Assembly: GCA_934572355.1 (NCBI GenBank)
Contig: CAKTKV010000108.1
Span: 1-5,380, forward strand
Direction: 5' to 3'
Length of the DNA stretch: 5,380 bases
Source: an uncultured Oscillospiraceae bacterium
Lineage (GTDB): Bacteria; Bacillota; Clostridia; Oscillospirales; Oscillospiraceae
In this document: piece after piece, positions 1 through 4,961 of the stretch
Position numbering within the stretch: position 1 is the first letter of the stretch
Layout: the number at the start of each line of letters is the position of its first letter
Made by a program: the position numbers and the translations under genes
Notes under the pieces: model-generated
Seen by the model: only the letters and a program-made list of their open reading frames with translations
The model's database searches: none
What the model was told of the DNA's origin: nothing

Positions 1-230
1 ATAAGGCGCTTGTGGGTGCGGCGCTCGAACTGCTCACGGCTGTCCTTGTACTTGTGAACGGCACGAAGGATGGTGACGATCTCGGTCTTGGTGGGCAGGG
101 GGATGGGGCCGGAAACCTTTGCATCGGTGCGCTTTGCAGCTTCAACGATGGTCTCGGCAGCCTTGTCGATGAGCTGATGATCGTAGGCCTTGAGGCGGAT
201 ACGGATCATGTTCTTGTTGGTGCTTGCCAT
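1..230 (-). CDS. rpsJ: 30S ribosomal protein S10 (5' part; 3' end beyond window)
   Basis: S10 is a small-subunit ribosomal protein of the 30S head and, as NusE, also takes part in transcription antitermination with NusB. The first 76 codons are present, out of roughly 100-105 usual for bacterial S10. The translation starts [18 protein letters not shown] and continues with [25 protein letters not shown] and [18 protein letters not shown], which are the hallmark S10 segments. The ATG at 230-228 is preceded by AAGGAG (243-238) at a 7-nt spacing, which fixes the start. In most bacteria rpsJ opens the operon continuing with rplC, rplD and rplW; those genes would lie left of position 1 and are not seen. 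The gene has its own promoter and a long structured leader. Identification is secure; only the C-terminal quarter is missing. Confidence 0.98.
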   Translation of the reverse strand, partial: MASTNKNMIRIRLKAYDHQLIDKAAETIVEAAKRTDAKVSGPIPLPTKTEIVTILRAVHKYKDSREQFERRTHKRL

Positions 231-246
231 GTTTTTTCTCCTTTTT

Positions 247-289
247 CGTACGTTTTTTCGGCGGCATTGGCTCCGCCATTATGCGTACG
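247..289 (-). promoter_or_regulatory. Stem-loop abutting the rpsJ ribosome binding site
   Basis: On the minus strand CGTACG (289-284) can pair with CGTACG (252-247), enclosing an inner stem GGCGG (277-273) with CCGCC (264-260) and an 8-nt loop. The 3' arm ends a few bases before the AAGGAG at 243-238, so the structure does not cover the ribosome binding site but sits against it. It could influence translation initiation or be the last element of the leader fold. The pairing is seen in sequence; the role is inference. Confidence 0.45.
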
Positions 290-341
290 GATGAAACCCG
301 TTTTTCCTATACACACAACCGTGCGTATCAGGCCGCGTCCG

Positions 342-371
342 AAAAACAAACCGGCTCATTTCTCAGCCGGT
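342..371 (-). terminator. Intrinsic terminator inside the rpsJ leader (attenuator)
   Basis: On the minus strand a perfect 7-bp stem ACCGGCT (371-365) and AGCCGGT (356-350) with an 8-nt loop is followed directly by a U-rich run, TTTGTTTTT, to about 342. This is a canonical Rho-independent terminator placed about 165 nt after the predicted start and 111 nt before the rpsJ ATG, so it must be bypassed for the operon to be expressed. Its 5' arm ACCGG (371-367) is also complementary to CCGGT at 406-402, a possible competing antiterminator pairing. The terminator shape is seen; the switching is inferred. Confidence 0.75.
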
Positions 372-541
372 CCGCCATCCGTGCGCGCGATATACGCGTG
401 TACCGGATAGGTTTCAGCCGCCCGATTTCGTGTTGAAAGATATCAACACCGGACATACTCCACGGAAGTTACCTCGCTTTCACGAGCAATCTCCCGCTTC
501 ATCGCATAATACGCCCGTGCTTTTCGCACTCGCGCCTAATT

Positions 542-570
542 AATATACCAATATATGCCCCGTATGTCAA
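542..570 (-). promoter_or_regulatory. Sigma-A promoter of rpsJ, extended -10
   Basis: Minus strand: a perfect -35 TTGACA (570-565), a 17-nt spacer, and -10 TATATT (547-542) preceded by TGG, which makes an extended -10 (TGnTATATT). Predicted start is near 536. It is close to consensus, as expected for a ribosomal protein operon. Confidence 0.88.
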
Positions 571-574
571 GCAC

Positions 575-613
575 TTTTTTCGGCGTTTTTGCAGAAATTT
601 TTCTTGTATTTTT
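575..613 (-). promoter_or_regulatory. Phased A-tracts upstream of the rpsJ promoter (UP-element-like)
   Basis: Four A-runs on the minus strand (T-runs on +) lie at 575-580, 586-590, 598-602 and 609-613. Their centres are about 10.5, 12 and 11 bases apart, close to one helical turn, and they begin just upstream of the -35 hexamer. Such in-phase A-tracts are known to bend DNA and to contact the RNA polymerase alpha C-terminal domain. The periodicity is seen; promoter stimulation is inference. The same DNA is upstream of the divergent promoter at 640-668. Confidence 0.6.
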
Positions 614-639
614 GTAAGCGATGTACAGGGGGTTCGGGC

Positions 640-668
640 TTGCCGGGCAGGGCGTTTCTATCTATAAT
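640..668 (+). promoter_or_regulatory. Sigma-A promoter of the helix-turn-helix gene
   Basis: TTGCCG (640-645), a 17-nt spacer, and a perfect TATAAT (663-668). Predicted start is near 675, giving a leader of about 20 nt. The -35 elements of this promoter and of the rpsJ promoter are about 70 bp apart and face away from each other. Confidence 0.75.
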
Positions 669-694
669 AATTTCCGTAGAAGAGAGGGCGCGGT

Positions 695-925
695 ATGCAG
701 AAAATAAAGCAGGACGAGATAAATATCGGTGCAAACATACGCAAGATTCGCCTTTCCCGCGGCATCGGGCAGACGGAGCTTGTGCGCATGGTGCAGCTTC
801 AGGGCGTGGATATGACGCGCGAGTGCCTTGTCAAAATCGAGCGCGGCATACAGCACATTCAGGCCGTGCAGCTGCGCGCGATACGTGACGCGCTGAACAC
901 AACTTATGACGAGCTGCTGAAATAA
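695..925 (+). CDS. Small Cro/CI-type (XRE) helix-turn-helix DNA-binding protein
   Basis: A 76-residue protein consisting of little more than one HTH domain. IGANIRKIRLSRGIGQTELV (about residues 11-30) forms the first helices, with the Q-T-E-L signature of helix 2; VDMTRECLVKIERGIQHI (about 38-55) contains the recognition helix and the conserved K-I-E-x-G turn; the end ALNTTYDELLK matches the usual closing helix of the family. There is no sensing or oligomerisation domain and no membrane segment, so it is probably a cytoplasmic repressor-like regulator or a partner of another protein. The start ATG has AGAGAGG (682-688) about 6 nt upstream. It is a single-gene unit with its own promoter and terminator, divergent from rpsJ. 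Its targets cannot be read from the sequence; autoregulation or action on the shared intergenic region is possible but unproven. Confidence 0.9.
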   Translation: MQKIKQDEINIGANIRKIRLSRGIGQTELVRMVQLQGVDMTRECLVKIERGIQHIQAVQLRAIRDALNTTYDELLK

Positions 926-940
926 CGCGGCATATACAAG

Positions 941-970
941 AAGAGAGGGTACGCACCCTCTCTTTCTATT
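941..970 (+). terminator. Intrinsic terminator of the helix-turn-helix gene
   Basis: A perfect 10-bp stem AAGAGAGGGT (941-950) and ACCCTCTCTT (955-964) with a 4-nt loop ACGC, followed by a T-rich tail (TCTATTT). It lies 15 nt after the stop codon of the helix-turn-helix gene, the expected place. Confidence 0.85.
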
Positions 971-1009
971 TGCTATTTATTTTAGCTTTTCGCAGAAGGG
1001 GTACAAGCC

Positions 1010-1056
1010 CTTGGCTCTCCCTCTGGGAGAGCTGTCACCGAAGGTGACTGAGAGGG
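1010..1056 (+). repeat. Left inverted-repeat end, double hairpin
   Basis: It contains two adjacent perfect hairpins: GCTCTCCC (1014-1021) with GGGAGAGC (1025-1032) and a 3-nt loop; and GTCACC (1034-1039) with GGTGAC (1043-1048) around GAA. It ends GAGAGGG. The partner at 1209-1259 repeats the same outline in reverse. Confidence 0.7.
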
Positions 1057-1057
1057 G

Positions 1058-1105
1058 AAAAGCGGTATGCCGCTGCCTGTGGCAGATGAAGGCATGCCGC
1101 TTTTT
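1058..1105. terminator. Long A/T-flanked hairpin, possible bidirectional terminator
   Basis: AAAAGCGGTATGCC (1058-1071) pairs with GGCATGCCGCTTTT (1091-1104) over 14 bp with one G-U wobble. A small CTGCC/GGCAG hairpin (1073-1077, 1081-1085) lies in the loop, and one more T (1105) follows. The A-run on one side and T-run on the other give it terminator shape on both strands. It sits between the converging helix-turn-helix and M15 peptidase genes. The helix-turn-helix gene already has its own terminator, so this hairpin may matter mainly for the peptidase transcript, which has no other clear terminator within about 75 bases of its stop. Confidence 0.5.
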
Positions 1106-1208
1106 CCGCAGCCGCAGGCTTTGCGGGGCTCAGCGAATGCAGACCCGCAAACCCTAACGCGGCAAGGTGGGAAAAGCGCCTTTTTGAATGATAACATCAA
1201 GTTGTTTG

Positions 1209-1259
1209 CCCTCTCCGTCCTCGCTGCGCTCGGCCACCTCTCCCAAGGGGAGAGGCAAG
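1209..1259 (-). repeat. Right inverted-repeat end
   Basis: Read on the minus strand it starts CTTGCCTCTCCC and ends GAGAGGG, the same frame as the left end. It contains a perfect hairpin CCTCTCCC (1237-1244) with GGGAGAGG (1248-1255). The second hairpin of the left copy (GTCACC/GGTGAC) is replaced here by a GAGCGCAGCGAGGAC segment, so the two ends belong to one family but have diverged or come from different subfamilies. Confidence 0.65.
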
Positions 1260-1336
1260 AGATGCCCCACGGAGTGACCCACAGTTGGCCACCACGAAAA
1301 GGCCTACTATTATAATTACCTTCTCAAGTCACAGCG

Positions 1337-2230
1337 TCAGTCCTTATAGAGCGCTATGAACTCCTCAAAGCAGAGGCCGTTCTGCTCGATATACTGCGCA
1401 GCCTCGGTGCCGACATAGCGGAAATGGAACGGCTCATACATTACGCCGGTCACATCCTCCTTGCCGGATGGGAAGCGGTGGATGAAGCCATACTCCGCGC
1501 AGTGCTCAAGCAGCCACTTATAGGTATCGGTGTTCTCGATCTCGGAGTTCTTGATCTCATGGTAGACATCGGTTATATCGCAGGCAAGCCCGGACTGGTG
1601 CTCGCTGCACCCGGCGGGCATGGTGATATAATGCCCGTTTGAATCCTTACCGTCGCTCACGCCGTTATTGTTGCACACACGCGTGAAGTTCGCGGCCTGC
1701 TCGGAATAGCTGCGGTAGCCCGAGGAGAGATACACCGGCAGCCCCGCGGCCTTGCAGCCGAGCGCCATGTCGAGCAGCGGCTGCGCGATACGCTCATCAA
1801 CTGGGCAGCGGTTGGGGTTATAGTCGGTCTGTATGTCCGTCTCGTCGGCAGTCATGTTCAGGTAGGCAAGCTGCGCGGGCTCATACTGGTCAATGGAATT
1901 ATCGCCGTTTACAAGCATGAACTCCCAGCTGTTAACGTCGATATTCGGCGGGGCGGGAAGCCCAAGCGCCGCGGCTCTGCCCTCGGGCGAGTCCGGGTCT
2001 ACAGCGGGCTCCGGCGTTGCTTCGGGCGTCGGCTCCGGCTCATCCTGCACGTCAGCGGCTTCTTCAAGGGTGCCGTCAGAGGTATAGCCCTCGGGCTTGA
2101 GCCCTCCGGCAGGCCCCCAGGATTCAACGTCCACGCTGTGGGAGTGGATGCCCTCCTGTCTATAGGTATAGAACATAAATCCCGCGAGGAATATTATTGC
2201 TATCACGATTCTTGCAGCACGGTTTTTCAT
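1337..2230 (-). CDS. Membrane-anchored M15 (VanY/LdcB-type) D-Ala carboxypeptidase
   Basis: A 297-residue zinc peptidase predicted to trim the terminal D-alanine from peptidoglycan stem peptides outside the membrane. Residues 6-22 form one hydrophobic segment after a basic start (MKNRAARIV), a signal anchor or uncleaved signal peptide with no lipobox. Residues 54-80 are an acidic Pro/Thr/Glu-rich linker through the wall. The catalytic domain covers about 115-295: SGYRSY (170-175, substrate-binding Arg173), SEHQSGLACD (209-218, zinc ligands His211 and Asp218) and EPFHFRYVG (266-274, catalytic Glu266 and zinc ligand His269). All key residues of family M15B are present. D,D- versus L,D-carboxypeptidase specificity cannot be decided from sequence. 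GGAGG (2241-2237) lies 6 nt before the ATG. Seven cysteines (142, 159, 186, 208, 217, 244, 287) in the exported domain are unusual. It is transcribed alone and converges on the helix-turn-helix gene. Confidence 0.92.
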   Translation of the reverse strand: MKNRAARIVIAIIFLAGFMFYTYRQEGIHSHSVDVESWGPAGGLKPEGYTSDGTLEEAADVQDEPEPTPEATPEPAVDPDSPEGRAAALGLPAPPNIDVNSWEFMLVNGDNSIDQYEPAQLAYLNMTADETDIQTDYNPNRCPVDERIAQPLLDMALGCKAAGLPVYLSSGYRSYSEQAANFTRVCNNNGVSDGKDSNGHYITMPAGCSEHQSGLACDITDVYHEIKNSEIENTDTYKWLLEHCAEYGFIHRFPSGKEDVTGVMYEPFHFRYVGTEAAQYIEQNGLCFEEFIALYKD

Positions 2231-2278
2231 AGAGTTCCTCCATGTGCACGCTTATACTTGGGTTCACATACACAGCTT

Positions 2279-2307
2279 ATAATACCATTTCAGCCCGTGC
2301 GGGTCAA
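2279..2307 (-). promoter_or_regulatory. Sigma-A promoter of the M15 peptidase gene
   Basis: Minus strand: TTGACC (2307-2302), a 17-nt spacer, and TATTAT (2284-2279) preceded by TGG, an extended -10. Predicted start is near 2272, giving a leader of about 42 nt. This makes the peptidase gene independent of the upstream phosphatase gene. Confidence 0.8.
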
Positions 2308-2334
2308 CCTATTTTAGTTCACAGGCATAATTTT

Positions 2335-2361
2335 GCCGCCGTACCTGAAAGGGACGGCGGC
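2335..2361 (-). terminator. Hairpin after the HAD phosphatase gene, probable terminator
   Basis: A perfect 8-bp G/C-rich stem GCCGCCGT/ACGGCGGC (arms 2361-2354 and 2342-2335 on the minus strand) with an 11-nt loop begins 15 nt after the phosphatase stop codon. The tail on the minus strand is AAAATTAT rather than a U-run, so it is not a textbook intrinsic terminator. Its position supports a 3'-end role: termination or protection of the transcript end. Confidence 0.5.
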
Positions 2362-2376
2362 AGCAGTTTATATCTT

Positions 2377-3168
2377 TCAAGCTTTGTCCGCGGCCTCGCC
2401 GGGGATATCACCGACGCCATTGAGGACGAGGCGCGGACGGTACGGGAACTTCTTTATATCCTCACGCGAGGTCACGCCTGAGAGCACGAGCACCGTATCA
2501 AGGCCGGTCTCGATACCGGCGACCATGTCGGTATCCATCCTGTCGCCGATCATGACGGCGTCCTCGGAGTGTACACCGAGAATACGCAGGCCGGTGCGCA
2601 TCATGAGGGGGTTCGGCTTGCCGATGAAATACGCGCTGACACCGGTGGCCATCTCTATCGGGGCGATCATCGCGCGGCACGCGGGGATGATGCCCTCCTC
2701 CGAGGGGCCGGTGAGGTCGCTGTTCGTGCCGATAAGCTTTGCGCCCTTGTTCACGAGCTGCACGGCCTTGAGTATATTCTCATAGTTATAGGTATTGCCC
2801 TCGCCGATGACGACATAGTCAGGGTCGATATCGTTCATGGTGATGCCCTCATCGTGCAGGGCAAACATTATACCGGGGCCGCCGATGACATAGGCGCTGC
2901 ATCCGGGAGCCTGACGGCGGATAAAGCGCGCGGTCGCCTGAGCGCTGGTGTAGAAATGCTTCTCGTCAACATCAAGCCCCATGCGCCCGAGCTTCTGCTG
3001 AAGCTCCTTCGGCGTGCGTTCGGATGAATTGGTGAGGAAAAGGAAGTGCTTATCCTCCTTATAAAGCCAGTCGACAAATTCCTTGACGCCCGGCAGCAGA
3101 CGGTTGCCGTGATAGATCACGCCGTCCATATCGCATATAAAGCCTTTTTTGTTTCTCAGTTCTTCCAT
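2377..3168 (-). CDS. HAD superfamily subclass IIA (NagD-like) phosphatase
   Basis: A 263-residue cytoplasmic phosphohydrolase of the NagD/AraL type; members usually act on sugar phosphates, nucleotides or p-nitrophenyl phosphate, and the physiological substrate is often unknown. HAD motif I is DMDGVIYHG (13-21; nucleophile Asp13, general acid Asp15). Motif II is LTNSS (45-49). The C2-type cap lies between motifs II and III and includes TNSDLTGPSEEG (148-159). Motif III is GKPNP (183-187, Lys184) and motif IV is IGDRMDTD (207-214, Asp209 and Asp214 for magnesium). The closing VLVLSGVTSREDI (226-238) is typical of subclass IIA. Length is normal for the family and nothing is broken. The start ATG has AAAGGAG about 8 nt upstream. 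It follows the histidine kinase gene by 140 bp but is separated from it by a hairpin and has its own promoter candidates, so shared regulation is not shown. Substrate is not assignable. Confidence 0.93.
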   Translation of the reverse strand: MEELRNKKGFICDMDGVIYHGNRLLPGVKEFVDWLYKEDKHFLFLTNSSERTPKELQQKLGRMGLDVDEKHFYTSAQATARFIRRQAPGCSAYVIGGPGIMFALHDEGITMNDIDPDYVVIGEGNTYNYENILKAVQLVNKGAKLIGTNSDLTGPSEEGIIPACRAMIAPIEMATGVSAYFIGKPNPLMMRTGLRILGVHSEDAVMIGDRMDTDMVAGIETGLDTVLVLSGVTSREDIKKFPYRPRLVLNGVGDIPGEAADKA

Positions 3169-3189
3169 AACTGATTCTCCTTTTTTCTT

Positions 3190-3215
3190 ATTATATCACG
3201 CCCCCTATAATAGCA
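3190..3215 (-). promoter_or_regulatory. Promoter region of the HAD phosphatase gene, two extended -10 candidates
   Basis: Two extended -10 elements lie in series on the minus strand: TGC-TATTAT (3215-3207) and TGA-TATAAT (3198-3190). Neither has a good -35 at 17 nt; a TTGACT at 3241-3236 is 22 nt from the first -10 element, too far for ordinary use. Extended -10 promoters can work with a poor -35. The downstream one would give a leader of only about 15 nt, just enough for the AAAGGAG; the upstream one gives about 30 nt. Which is used cannot be told. Confidence 0.55.
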
Positions 3216-3255
3216 TCCCCATGCGGAAGACGAAAGTCAAATATTTGTAAAATTT

Positions 3256-3290
3256 TTAGAGGCAGCGAACCTGTGGTTCGCTGCCTCTAA
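3256..3290 (-). terminator. 16-bp perfect hairpin after the histidine kinase gene, probable terminator
   Basis: TTAGAGGCAGCGAACC (3290-3275 on the minus strand, reading to the loop) pairs perfectly with its complement (3271-3256) around a 3-nt loop. It starts 18 nt after the kinase stop. The minus-strand tail reads AAATTTTAC, so the U-run is delayed by a few A residues. The very stable stem and its place between two same-strand genes, upstream of a separate promoter, argue for a terminator or 3'-end barrier. Confidence 0.65.
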
Positions 3291-3308
3291 GATTGCGCTG
3301 TATATCAA

Positions 3309-4961
3309 TTACTTCGGGAACGTCACCTTTATCGTCGTGCCCTCGCCGGGAGTGCTCTTGAGGTCTATGCTGCCGTGGTGGTACTGCACGGCATGCTTCA
3401 CTATCGAAAGCCCTAGGCCCGTGCCGCCCGATTCCTTGGAGCGGCTCTTGTCCGCACGGTAGAAGCGCTCGAACACGCGCGCCTGATCCTCGGGCGCGAT
3501 GCCGATGCCCGTATCGGCGACGGTGACGGCGGCTTCGCTTTCACTCTGCGTGACGCGCACCTCGACGCTCCCGCCGGGGCGGTTATACTTTATGGCATTG
3601 TCGCAGAGGTTATATATTATCTCATACACCAGACGGCGCACACCGGATATCTCCGCGCCCTCGCCGGTGAGGCTGAGCTTTACGCCCTTTTCCTCCGCCG
3701 CCGTGCGCAGGTTCTCTTCGGCCTCCTCGGCCTCGGCATAGAGATCGACGCTCTCGCACGGCATCTCTTCGCCCTCGTCGAGCCGGGAGAGCCTGATGAT
3801 ATCGCTTATCAGTGCCATGAGTCGGCTCGCCTCGCTTCGGATATGCCCGACAAAGCGGGGCATGTCCTCCGGCTTCACAAGGCCGTTTTCGATAAGCTCC
3901 GCGCTGCCGATGATCCCTTGCAGCGGGGTCTTGAGTTCATGCGAAACATTCGCCGTGAACTCGCGGCGCATACGCTCGGCCTGCTCCTGCTCGGTAACGT
4001 CAAAGGCGAGGATGACCGTACCGATGCTCCTGCCGCCGGACTCAATGCGCGTGAGGTCAAAGCGGTAATTTCTGCCCGCGCGCTCGGAGCGTATCTCCGC
4101 GTGACCGTCGCGCATGGCCGCCTGCACCGCGCCGCTCATTGCGCTGCTGCGGTCTATCGTCAAAAAGTCCTGCCCCGCGCTGCCGTCGTCCGCGCCGAAG
4201 ATCTCCTTCGCGGCGGCGTTTATGCTCAGGACATAGTCGCGCTCATCGAGCAGCACAAGCCCTTCGCGCATGCTGCCGGTGATCTGCGTGAACTCATCCG
4301 TCCTCCGCCGCAGCTCCTTGAGCTGCCGGTCTATCTCCGTATGCTGCCGGTTTATCCGTCCGAGCAGCGGAGAAAGCTCCTCATAAGCGTCGTTATCCAG
4401 CGGGTGCTCGAGGTCAAGCTCATTGAGCGGATCGACTATACGCGCCGCCACGCGCTTTGCGAGCAGCAGCGCGATTATTATCGCCGCGGCCAGCACAACG
4501 AGCATCGGCTGCAGCATGCCCAGCGCGAGCACGACCGCCGTATGGCGGCTTGCCGAAATGCGCAGCACCGTGCCGTCAGACAGGCGCTTGGCGTAATATG
4601 TAGTCTTTTCCAGCAGCGTCGAGGAATAGCGTGTGCTCTCCCCTGCGCCGGTCCTGAGCGCGCCGTCGACCTCCTCGCGCCCGAGGTGGTTCTCCATTGA
4701 CGAAGCGTCCGCCTGTGAATCGTATATGACCGTGCCGTCGGAGTCTATCCACGTAAGGCGGTAGTTTGCCGACTTTGCTCGCTCCAAGTATTCCGTGCCG
4801 TCGGTCTCCACCGCGGCGGCCGCGAGATTCAGCTCATCATGCAGAAGCTCCTTCTGCACGCCGCCGAAGTATTCGCTCAGCACACCCAGCGTGACTATGA
4901 AGCTTGCCAGCAGGACCACCGCGGCGACAAGCGTTATAGACCTGAAAATTCTTTTCGTCAT
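3309..4961 (-). CDS. PhoR-type membrane sensor histidine kinase with PAS domain
   Basis: A 550-residue sensor kinase that should autophosphorylate and pass phosphate to the response regulator encoded just upstream. Order: membrane segment 9-28; extracytoplasmic region about 30-142; second membrane segment about 143-168; a short HAMP-like or linker stretch with RIVDPLNELDLEHPL (174-188) and a charged coiled region to about 222; a PAS domain about 223-322 (EGLVLLDE, then INAAAKEIFG); HisKA with FTANVSHELKTPL (335-347, phosphoacceptor His341); and the ATPase domain with N box NLCDNAIKYN (451-460), G1 DTGIGI (483-488), F box FERFYR (497-502) and G2 GGTGLGLSIV (512-521). All catalytic motifs are intact. 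The layout resembles PhoR/WalK, but the signal, including phosphate, cannot be deduced. The ATG overlaps the regulator stop as ATGA, with GGAGG (4973-4969) 7 nt before it, indicating coupled translation. Confidence 0.96.
   Translation of the reverse strand: MTKRIFRSITLVAAVVLLASFIVTLGVLSEYFGGVQKELLHDELNLAAAAVETDGTEYLERAKSANYRLTWIDSDGTVIYDSQADASSMENHLGREEVDGALRTGAGESTRYSSTLLEKTTYYAKRLSDGTVLRISASRHTAVVLALGMLQPMLVVLAAAIIIALLLAKRVAARIVDPLNELDLEHPLDNDAYEELSPLLGRINRQHTEIDRQLKELRRRTDEFTQITGSMREGLVLLDERDYVLSINAAAKEIFGADDGSAGQDFLTIDRSSAMSGAVQAAMRDGHAEIRSERAGRNYRFDLTRIESGGRSIGTVILAFDVTEQEQAERMRREFTANVSHELKTPLQGIIGSAELIENGLVKPEDMPRFVGHIRSEASRLMALISDIIRLSRLDEGEEMPCESVDLYAEAEEAEENLRTAAEEKGVKLSLTGEGAEISGVRRLVYEIIYNLCDNAIKYNRPGGSVEVRVTQSESEAAVTVADTGIGIAPEDQARVFERFYRADKSRSKESGGTGLGLSIVKHAVQYHHGSIDLKSTPGEGTTIKVTFPK

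Larger units (their letters stand above)
231..536 (-). promoter_or_regulatory. Long structured 5' leader of the rpsJ (S10) operon
   Basis: About 305 nt separate the predicted transcription start (near 536) from the rpsJ ATG. In transcript order the strand can form: a hairpin GTGC/GCAC with GAAAA loop (529-517); a longer interrupted hairpin (495-464) with GGGAG pairing to CTTCC; a 7-bp hairpin GTGTTGA/TCAACAC (449-430); a CGCG/CGCG hairpin with TATAT loop enclosed by ATCCG/CGGAT (about 408-377); an intrinsic terminator (371-342); and a last stem-loop just before the ribosome binding site (289-247). Length, density of hairpins and a terminator ahead of a ribosomal protein operon suggest an autoregulatory or attenuation leader. 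In E. coli, L4 binds the S10 leader; whether a comparable ligand acts here is inference. I cannot assign it to a named RNA family. Confidence 0.75.
1010..1259. mobile_element. MITE-like non-coding element with inverted hairpin ends
   Basis: This 250-bp stretch is flanked by two related hairpin repeats in opposite orientation (1010-1056 and 1209-1259). The outer 22 bases of the left end and of the reverse complement of the right end agree at 19 positions. The interior contains a long imperfect palindrome (1058-1105) and other G/C-rich inverted motifs but no credible gene. From memory, repeats beginning CTTGGCTCTCCC and holding a GTCACC/GGTGAC hairpin are dispersed in intergenic regions of Oscillospiraceae; I could not search for this. 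No clear target-site duplication is visible at either edge, so the exact boundaries and any transposase family are unknown. A non-mobile intergenic repeat is the alternative. Confidence 0.55.

Noticed and set aside
12..410. 132-codon open frame on + opposite rpsJ and its leader
   Set aside because: It is the antisense shadow of rpsJ, which is unmistakable on the other strand, and the frame continues into leader DNA with no domain recognisable.
589..888. 99-codon frame on + overlapping the helix-turn-helix gene
   Set aside because: It begins before the promoter of the real gene and runs in another frame across it; no domain and no good ribosome binding site.
1067..1315. 82-codon open frame on + through the inverted-repeat element
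   Set aside because: It runs through palindromes and the right-end repeat, has no ribosome binding site and no recognisable domain; it is typical of spurious frames in such repeats.
1285..1316. Possible + strand promoter TTGGCC ... TATAAT
   Set aside because: The spacing is 20 nt, the -35 is weak, and the only thing downstream is the antisense strand of the peptidase gene.
2569..3027. 152-codon open frame on + opposite the HAD phosphatase
   Set aside because: The opposite strand carries all four HAD motifs; this frame has no family features.
3843..4700. 285-codon open frame on + opposite the histidine kinase
   Set aside because: A long antisense frame is expected in GC-rich coding DNA; its product is rich in Arg, His and Ala with no recognisable domain, while the kinase frame has every catalytic motif.
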